The notes under the pieces were generated by a model. That model did no database searches. It was not told the origin of the DNA and saw only the letters and a program-made list of their open reading frames with translations. From the NCBI RefSeq assembly GCF_017873565.1, contig NZ_JAGGKH010000001.1, positions 400,253 through 464,252 on the forward strand: a stretch of DNA of 64,000 nucleotides. Direction: 5' to 3'. The DNA comes from Lederbergia galactosidilytica (GTDB taxonomy: Bacteria > Bacillota > Bacilli > Bacillales > Bacillaceae_C). Below are positions 58,546-64,000 of the stretch, in pieces. A program made the position numbers and the translations under genes. Positions within the stretch are counted from its first letter, which is position 1, and each line of letters starts with the position of its first letter.

Positions 58546-59421
58546 ATGAATAAAAAATTAAATTGGTCACCTCTTTTCTTTGTAGGTCCCCATGTCATTT
58601 TATTTGCTGTTTTTATTCTTTTACCAACCATTTATGGAATATATGCATCCTTTACGAAATGGAATTTAATCAATGATCCAGTTTGGGTTGGTTTACAAAA
58701 CTATAAAACTATTTTAACTAATACCGATTCTACTTTTCATTTTCAATTTACAAATGGATTAAAAAACACTCTTATTTTCGTTGTCCTCAGTGTTCCATTA
58801 TTAATTGTGATTCCTTTAATGGTCGCTGTTGCCCTTGAACATAAACAAGTAAAATTGAAAAGTTTTATTCAATCTATTATTTATATTCCCGGCCTTATTT
58901 CCATTTCTGCTGCGGCATTGATTTGGTCCTTAATATTTAATAAGCAGCTAGGAATTACAGGTAATGTCTTTGGCTCCGAGACCGTTTGGGCTTCTACTCA
59001 ACCTTATGCTTGGTTAATCATTATTGTCATCACCGTCTGGGGCGGTGTTGGAGGAAATATGATTATTTATCGTGCATCAATTAATGGTGTTGGCCGAGAT
59101 TTATATGAATCTGCTGAAATAGATGGGGCTGGAGCGATTCGCAAGTTTTTTAGTATTACATTGCCATCTATACGTTTTCCATTAATTTATACATTTGTAA
59201 TGACAACCGCAGGAGCCTTTAATGTATTTGGCCAGCCACTGATGATGACAGATGGTGGTCCAAAACAAAGCACAACCGTGTTAATGATGTATATACGTCA
59301 ACTCGCCTTTAGTCACGGAGAATCTATTGCTGGAATGGCTTCGGCTATGGCAGTTTTACTAGGATTAATCATTTTAGTTATTTCTGCTTTGCAATACTAT
59401 GTCATGAATCGAAATACTTAA
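58546..59421 (+). CDS. Carbohydrate ABC permease, MalF type
   Basis: 291 aa, six membrane segments, EAA loop YESAEIDGAGAIRKFF about residue 187. GAGGAGG precedes the ATG. Partner of the MalG-type gene 36 bp downstream and of the binding protein upstream. Confidence 0.92.
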   Translation: MNKKLNWSPLFFVGPHVILFAVFILLPTIYGIYASFTKWNLINDPVWVGLQNYKTILTNTDSTFHFQFTNGLKNTLIFVVLSVPLLIVIPLMVAVALEHKQVKLKSFIQSIIYIPGLISISAAALIWSLIFNKQLGITGNVFGSETVWASTQPYAWLIIIVITVWGGVGGNMIIYRASINGVGRDLYESAEIDGAGAIRKFFSITLPSIRFPLIYTFVMTTAGAFNVFGQPLMMTDGGPKQSTTVLMMYIRQLAFSHGESIAGMASAMAVLLGLIILVISALQYYVMNRNT

Positions 59422-59457
59422 TGAAACGAATAAATGGAAACGGAAAGGTGTGAGAAG

Positions 59458-60303
59458 ATGTCAAAGAGTAGAAATTTCTCGAAATATATTGCTTATGCAT
59501 TTCTGATTATTGTCTGTTTAATATGGGCTATCCCTATCTTATTTGGGATTACCACTTCATTCCGCTCACAGGCAGAAGTTGTCTCAAGTGGTTTTAGATT
59601 ATTACCTGTTAACTGGATTGTTGATAACTATATTACCATTCTCGAAAATACATCAACTGCTCCAATCTTGCGTTGGCTAATGAATTCTATTTTCATCGCA
59701 ACTACACATACACTTTTAGTTATCGTCGTTATCTCAATTACAGGGTATGGTTACTCAAGATTGAAATTTAAAGGAAGAGACGCTCTATTCTTCATATTGC
59801 TTGGAATTTCCTTTTTCCCTGCGGTCGTCAATCTAATTCCATCCTATAAAATCATTGATGCTCTCGGATGGGTGAATACGGCATGGGCGATGGTCATTCC
59901 TGGTTTAGCAGGGATGGGAAATATCTTTCTTGTACGCCAATTCATGAAGGGGATCCCAACAGAATTAGATGAATCAGCACGTGTAGATGGAGCAAGTGAT
60001 TTTCGTATCTTTATTTCGGTTATCCTTCCGCTTATAAAACCAGTTCTAATTGTATGTGGGTTGTTTTCCTTTACTGGATCATGGAATGATTTCCTTTGGC
60101 CCGTTATCGTCTATACAGATGTTGATAAAATGCCAGTTACGGCTGGACTATTATTATTGCAAGATATTTATGGGAATTATCGGATGATTGGCCAATTGAT
60201 GGGCTCTGCGATACTAGCGATTATTCCGACCTTACTATTATTCTTATTTGCTCAAAAATATTTCGTTCAATCGATTAACTTAAACTCAGGGATTAAAGGA
60301 TAA
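59458..60303 (+). CDS. Carbohydrate ABC permease, MalG type
   Basis: Start set at ATG 59458, after AAAGGTGTGAG; the frame opens at 59434 but that start lacks a ribosome site. 281 aa, six membrane segments, EAA loop DESARVDGASDFRIF about residue 183; the C-terminus KYFVQSINLNSGIKG is typical of the family. No ATPase gene follows. Confidence 0.92.
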   Translation: MSKSRNFSKYIAYAFLIIVCLIWAIPILFGITTSFRSQAEVVSSGFRLLPVNWIVDNYITILENTSTAPILRWLMNSIFIATTHTLLVIVVISITGYGYSRLKFKGRDALFFILLGISFFPAVVNLIPSYKIIDALGWVNTAWAMVIPGLAGMGNIFLVRQFMKGIPTELDESARVDGASDFRIFISVILPLIKPVLIVCGLFSFTGSWNDFLWPVIVYTDVDKMPVTAGLLLLQDIYGNYRMIGQLMGSAILAIIPTLLLFLFAQKYFVQSINLNSGIKG

Positions 60304-60329
60304 TTATAGTTTTAATGGAGGTATCTGCC

Positions 60330-60755
60330 ATGAACAGAAGAGCAGAAAGAAAATTATTAATAGCTGGTTCTGTATGGAATATGTTAACTGCCCTGATCAC
60401 AATTTTTGGCTATTCAATCTGGTTTAAGAAAACAGGTGTGAAAGGTTTAGAAGAAACAACACTTGATCATGTTTTTGCGACAACAACTGTGCTTGATCAT
60501 GTTACAAAGCTCATTGTCATGTTTGGCCTACTCATCTTTGTCGGCGCAATTATTAACTTTATCATTTCTAAAAAAATAAGAGATGGTGAAATTCAACCAA
60601 AAATACTCATTTGGATCGCTTGTTGGGGAATTTTTCTCCTTTTCACAATGGACATTATTGGCTTTGTCATCTATTTAATTACATTTGTTCTTTATTTAGC
60701 CAAAAACAAAGCGATTAAGCTATCCGAAGAAAGAATAGAAAGTCTAACACAGTAA
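60330..60755 (+). CDS. Small membrane protein of unknown function
   Basis: 141 aa, start at ATG 60330 after GGAGGTATCTGCC. Basic N-terminus (NRRAERKLL) and about four hydrophobic segments (residues ~8-28, 58-78, 90-110, 112-130). Not a family I recognise. It lies 26 bp after the permease and 36 bp before the GH43 gene, so it belongs to the operon and might assist the importer. Confidence 0.7.
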   Translation: MNRRAERKLLIAGSVWNMLTALITIFGYSIWFKKTGVKGLEETTLDHVFATTTVLDHVTKLIVMFGLLIFVGAIINFIISKKIRDGEIQPKILIWIACWGIFLLFTMDIIGFVIYLITFVLYLAKNKAIKLSEERIESLTQ

Positions 60756-60791
60756 GAATTATTCTATAGAAAATATATAGGAGTTGACATC

Positions 60792-61754
60792 ATGTCTACA
60801 TTCAAAGCAAAAAATCCATTAATCGAGCAACGTGCGGATCCTTGGATCTATAAACATACTGATGGTTATTATTATTTCACTGGTTCAGTACCCGAATATG
60901 ACCGCATTATTTTACGCCGCTCTAAAACCATTCATGGACTAACAAACGCGGAAGAAAAAGCAATTTGGCGGAAACATGAAACTGGCCCGATGAGTGCCAA
61001 TATTTGGGCGCCAGAAATACATTATATTGCTGGAAAATGGTATATTTACTTTGCTGCTGCTCATACTTCTGAAACTAATGAGGGATTATTTGATCACCGC
61101 ATGTTTGTTTTGGAAAATGCATCTGCTAATCCACTTGAAGGAGATTGGATAGAAAAAGGCCAAGTTAAAACGAAATGGGAGTCCTTCTCACTGGATGCTA
61201 CATCCTTTGAACATAAGGGAATTCGCTATTATGTTTGGGCGCAAAAAGACCCGAATATTCCTGGAAATTCCAACCTTTACATCTCAGAAATGGAAAATCC
61301 TTGGACATTAAAAGGTGAACAAGTTTGTATCTCGACACCTGAATATGGATGGGAAAAGATTGGTTATCTTGTCAATGAAGGAGCCGCTGTTCTTAAAAAG
61401 CATGGTCGTATTTTTATGACCTTCTCTAGTAGTGCTACGGATGCCAATTATTGTATGGGCCTATTAACAGCCGACGAAAACAGTGATTTACTTGATCCTA
61501 AATCTTGGGTCAAAACCCCAGAACCTGTTTTCCAAACATCGGAAGAAACAGGCCAATATGGTCCAGGCCATAATAGCTTTACTGTTTCTGAAGATGGACA
61601 ACAAGATATCCTTGTCTACCATGCCAGAAGCTATAAAGAAATAGAAGGCAATCCATTATATGACCCGAATCGCCATGCACGTGTTCAAGTTATTCAATGG
61701 AATCAAAATGGAACACCTAATTTCGGGGTTCCAAGAGCAGATACGACAATCTAA
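60792..61754 (+). CDS. GH43 exo-alpha-1,5-L-arabinofuranosidase (GH43_26-like)
   Basis: 320 aa, no signal peptide, intracellular. AGGAGTTG precedes the ATG. A minimal five-bladed propeller: base Asp in EQRADPWIY (about 15), modulating Asp in FSLDATSFEH and acid Glu in YLVNEGAAVL. GHNSFTV supplies the propeller His. It resembles the exo-acting enzymes that release single arabinose units from linear alpha-1,5 oligomers. Last gene of the importer operon, matching a job of trimming what is imported. Confidence 0.88.
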   Translation: MSTFKAKNPLIEQRADPWIYKHTDGYYYFTGSVPEYDRIILRRSKTIHGLTNAEEKAIWRKHETGPMSANIWAPEIHYIAGKWYIYFAAAHTSETNEGLFDHRMFVLENASANPLEGDWIEKGQVKTKWESFSLDATSFEHKGIRYYVWAQKDPNIPGNSNLYISEMENPWTLKGEQVCISTPEYGWEKIGYLVNEGAAVLKKHGRIFMTFSSSATDANYCMGLLTADENSDLLDPKSWVKTPEPVFQTSEETGQYGPGHNSFTVSEDGQQDILVYHARSYKEIEGNPLYDPNRHARVQVIQWNQNGTPNFGVPRADTTI

Positions 61755-61758
61755 AAAA

Positions 61759-61782
61759 GCCAAGTCCCATCTGGGACTTGGC
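61759..61782. terminator. Bidirectional terminator between GH43 gene and pgcA
   Basis: GCCAAGTCCC pairs perfectly with GGGACTTGGC around ATCT. On the minus strand six Ts follow (strong, for pgcA); on the plus strand TTCTGAATTT. Confidence 0.8.
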
Positions 61783-61792
61783 TTCTGAATTT

Positions 61793-63532
61793 CTATTGCA
61801 AAAATGTTTGAACGATCTCCATTACTTCTGCTTGTAAAGCTTCACGTTTTTTCAGGCTTTCGTCCATCGTTTCCCCTTTAACAGCAAAATAAAATTTAAT
61901 TTTTGGTTCTGTACCTGAAGGGCGCAGACAAAACCATGAGCCATCTTCTAGTTTAAATTTAAGCACATTAGACTTTGGCAAATGGATTTGCGACTTTTCT
62001 TTTGTTTGTATATTTATTGCCTCACTAATGGCATAATCCTCCAGCTCAGCAACTTGCACTGCTCCAATAGCTGTGGGAGGGCTCTGCCGGAATGATTCTA
62101 AGATCCCAGCAATTTGTTCAGCCCCCTCTTTACCTTTTAATGTAAGAGACTGGAGAGATTCCTGGTAAAATCCATATTTTTCAAAGATTTCGAGCAAACC
62201 ATCATAAAGGGATTTTCCTTGCATTTTGTAATATGCAGCAATTTCCGCGGCAAATACAGCAGCTTGAACAGCATCTTTATCACGAACAAAATCACCGATT
62301 AGATAGCCGTAGCTTTCCTCATATCCAAATAAAAACTGATGTTCATTTGTTTCCTCATATTCTTTAATTTTTTCCCCGATAAATTTAAAGCCGGTTAAAG
62401 TATCGAGACTGGCGATTCCAAAGCTTTCAGCAATTGCCCGGCCTATTTCCGATGTCACGATCGTTTTAATGATTACACCATTTTTAGGTAAGTCGCCAAT
62501 TTGTTGTTTCTGCGTTAAGATATAGTCTGTCATTAATGCTCCAACCTGATTACCTGTTAAAACGATAAATTCTCCTTGGTCATTTCTTACAGCGACCCCT
62601 AACCGATCAGCATCAGGATCCGTGCCTAGCAAAATATCGGCATCCAATTTTTCACCATATTGAATCGCCAGTTCAAATGCTGCATGTTCTTCAGGGTTTG
62701 GAGAAGAAACCGTCGAAAAGTCGGCATCTGGTAACTCCTGCTCTTTCACAATCGTTACATTTTCAAAACCAAACTCATTTAGCCCTTCACGCACAGGTAT
62801 ATTCGCAGTTCCATGAAGTGGTGTAAAGACTATTTTCAAATCTTTTCCCGTTTTTTGGATTGCTTCTTCATTTAGATGAATGGATTTTAAAGCCTTTTGG
62901 TAAGCCTGATCTACCTTCTCCCCAATAAAGGTAAGGATTTCTTCGGCCTCTAATTGCTTTTCATCTGCTACTTCAATGCTTAATTCGTCTCCTGCTTGTT
63001 GCACATAGTGAATAAGCTTATCAGCTGGCTGTGGTGGGAGCTGTCCTCCATCTTCTCCATATACTTTTAAGCCATTGTATTCAGGTGGGTTGTGACTAGC
63101 TGTAATCATTACCCCAGCATAAGCATGTAAATAACGAACAGCAAATGATAGTAAAGGTGTAGGACGTAAACTCTCAAAAACATATGCTTTGATTTTATGT
63201 TTTCCAACTGTTTTTGCAACTTCTAAAGCAAATTCAGGAGACATATGGCGACAATCATAAGCGACAACGACCCCACGATTTTTCGCCACTTCTCCCTGGT
63301 CTTCTATGTATTTTGCTAGTCCTTCTGCTGCTTTGCGTACAGTATATATATTCATACGGTTTGTCCCAGGACCGAGCTCTCCTCGCATCCCCCCTGTTCC
63401 AAACTCTAATTCTTTATAAAAACTATCCTCTATTTGTTTTTCATCTTGCTCGATCTGGTTCAATTGTTCCTTTAGCTTATGATCGAGCATTGAATTTTCC
63501 TTCCATTGGGAAAATTTATCTCTCCAATTCAT
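61793..63532 (-). CDS. pgcA: Alpha-phosphoglucomutase PgcA
   Basis: Start at ATG 63532, well spaced from GGGAGG; an ATG two codons earlier abuts that site. 579 aa, full length for Bacillus PgcA, which interconverts glucose 1- and 6-phosphate and supplies UDP-glucose for glycolipid and wall teichoic acid. Active-site Ser in [13 protein letters not shown] (about 145), Mg loop [11 protein letters not shown] (about 308), sugar-binding GYEESYGYL (about 405) and phosphate-binding [12 protein letters not shown] (about 540). It lies beyond the operon terminator and is probably housekeeping rather than part of the arabinan locus. Confidence 0.95.
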   Translation of the reverse strand: MNWRDKFSQWKENSMLDHKLKEQLNQIEQDEKQIEDSFYKELEFGTGGMRGELGPGTNRMNIYTVRKAAEGLAKYIEDQGEVAKNRGVVVAYDCRHMSPEFALEVAKTVGKHKIKAYVFESLRPTPLLSFAVRYLHAYAGVMITASHNPPEYNGLKVYGEDGGQLPPQPADKLIHYVQQAGDELSIEVADEKQLEAEEILTFIGEKVDQAYQKALKSIHLNEEAIQKTGKDLKIVFTPLHGTANIPVREGLNEFGFENVTIVKEQELPDADFSTVSSPNPEEHAAFELAIQYGEKLDADILLGTDPDADRLGVAVRNDQGEFIVLTGNQVGALMTDYILTQKQQIGDLPKNGVIIKTIVTSEIGRAIAESFGIASLDTLTGFKFIGEKIKEYEETNEHQFLFGYEESYGYLIGDFVRDKDAVQAAVFAAEIAAYYKMQGKSLYDGLLEIFEKYGFYQESLQSLTLKGKEGAEQIAGILESFRQSPPTAIGAVQVAELEDYAISEAINIQTKEKSQIHLPKSNVLKFKLEDGSWFCLRPSGTEPKIKFYFAVKGETMDESLKKREALQAEVMEIVQTFLQ

Positions 63533-63701
63533 TTCCATACCTCCCGTTAACTGCCTCGTATTGTCAAATAATCTATAGTAAAAAGTTAATAACCCCTTGA
63601 TTTATAGGGGAATGAATGCAAAAAACTTGCCACCCCCTGAATTTTAAGGTTTGATGAGGTTACCACACGACACCAAAATCCCTAAAATAGGAAGTGACAA
63701 G

Positions 63702-64000
63702 TTGTACCCTCAATTATTAACTTATTTACTCGAATTTATCAAGTATCAAGATCAAATGATTCGTACTTTACAAACTCTTCTTATTGGTAAAAACATGTTT
63801 GAGAAGCCTACTGAAGAGCCTGTTCATAAGCCTTATCGAAAACTTCAGGTTGATGATCTTCCGATCATCAAAACGCATGGAAAACTAAATTATAAAATCC
63901 TTTTAGAAAACTATTCGATGGAACATGGAAAGCCTCTTAAACCTGTTAAAAGGCATGCTCGTTCAATAATGACTGTTCCAAAGACAATGAACTGTCCCAA
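63702..64000 (+). CDS. IS transposase, N-terminal part (runs off window)
   Basis: An open frame from TTG 63702 (GGAAGTGACAAG before it) to the window edge. The residues KPYRKLQVDDLPIIKTHGKL and VPKTMNCP recall the N-terminus of a common Bacillus DDE transposase, just before its zinc ribbon. The left end of the element is likely near 63615, where CTTGCCAC and GTGACAAG form an inverted pair. The IS family is not assigned. Confidence 0.55.
   Translation, partial: MYPQLLTYLLEFIKYQDQMIRTLQTLLIGKNMFEKPTEEPVHKPYRKLQVDDLPIIKTHGKLNYKILLENYSMEHGKPLKPVKRHARSIMTVPKTMNCP

Overview
The window is a low-GC Bacillaceae-type chromosome segment. The AraR regulator, the araB/araD/araA genes, araM, CcpA-type cre boxes, AGGAGG-type ribosome sites with GTG/TTG starts and the intergenic repeats all fit Bacillus and its relatives; the genus cannot be named from the sequence alone. 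Almost the whole window is one large locus for taking apart arabinan and other L-arabinose-containing plant polysaccharides.

Layout: 1-8.3 kb holds a partial secreted protein, three related solute-binding lipoproteins (one broken by a TnpB-only IS605-family element) and a heparinase II/III-type lyase. 8.3-22.3 kb is the arabinose core: araM, a sortase-anchored GH43 arabinanase, two GH51 arabinofuranosidases flanking a small Cys-rich protein, araA, araD, araB and divergent araR. 22.4-35.4 kb is a tight minus-strand operon coding for a large solute-binding protein with sugar-binding-like domains, two permease pairs, an NHL/TPR membrane protein, a YIP1-like protein, a DUF5696 lipoprotein and a GH43 enzyme. 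35.5-41.9 kb has two paralogous solute-binding proteins, a GH43 enzyme with a C-terminal CBM6-like domain, and an orphan degenerate response regulator. 42.8-53 kb has a sugar isomerase-like protein, an AraC regulator, a GH146/127 beta-L-arabinofuranosidase, a GH27 enzyme (probable beta-L-arabinopyranosidase) and an LplABC-type importer. 53.3-55.5 kb contains two GH43 arabinanase genes, both missing their 5' ends and joined head to head at a 14-bp palindrome. 55.9-61.8 kb has an ArsR-type regulator and a plus-strand importer operon ending in a GH43 exo-arabinofuranosidase. 61.8-64 kb has phosphoglucomutase and the start of an IS transposase.

Working model: secreted and wall-anchored GH43 enzymes cut the polymer outside; oligosaccharides enter through four CUT1-type permease pairs, none with its own ATPase (a shared MsmX-type ATPase elsewhere is likely); intracellular GH51, GH43, GH146 and GH27 enzymes release L-arabinose; and AraA, AraB and AraD convert it to D-xylulose 5-phosphate. 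AraR-like operators occur near araB/araR, before the LplA-like gene and within the 57-60 kb importer operon; cre-like boxes precede most solute-binding protein genes.

Two families of short intergenic inverted-repeat elements (four copies each) are scattered through the locus. The strand switch at 54.37 kb coincides with the GH43 breakpoint, suggesting an inversion or an assembly chimera. The least understood part is the 22.4-35.4 kb operon, whose NHL/TPR, YIP1 and DUF5696 components have no assigned role.
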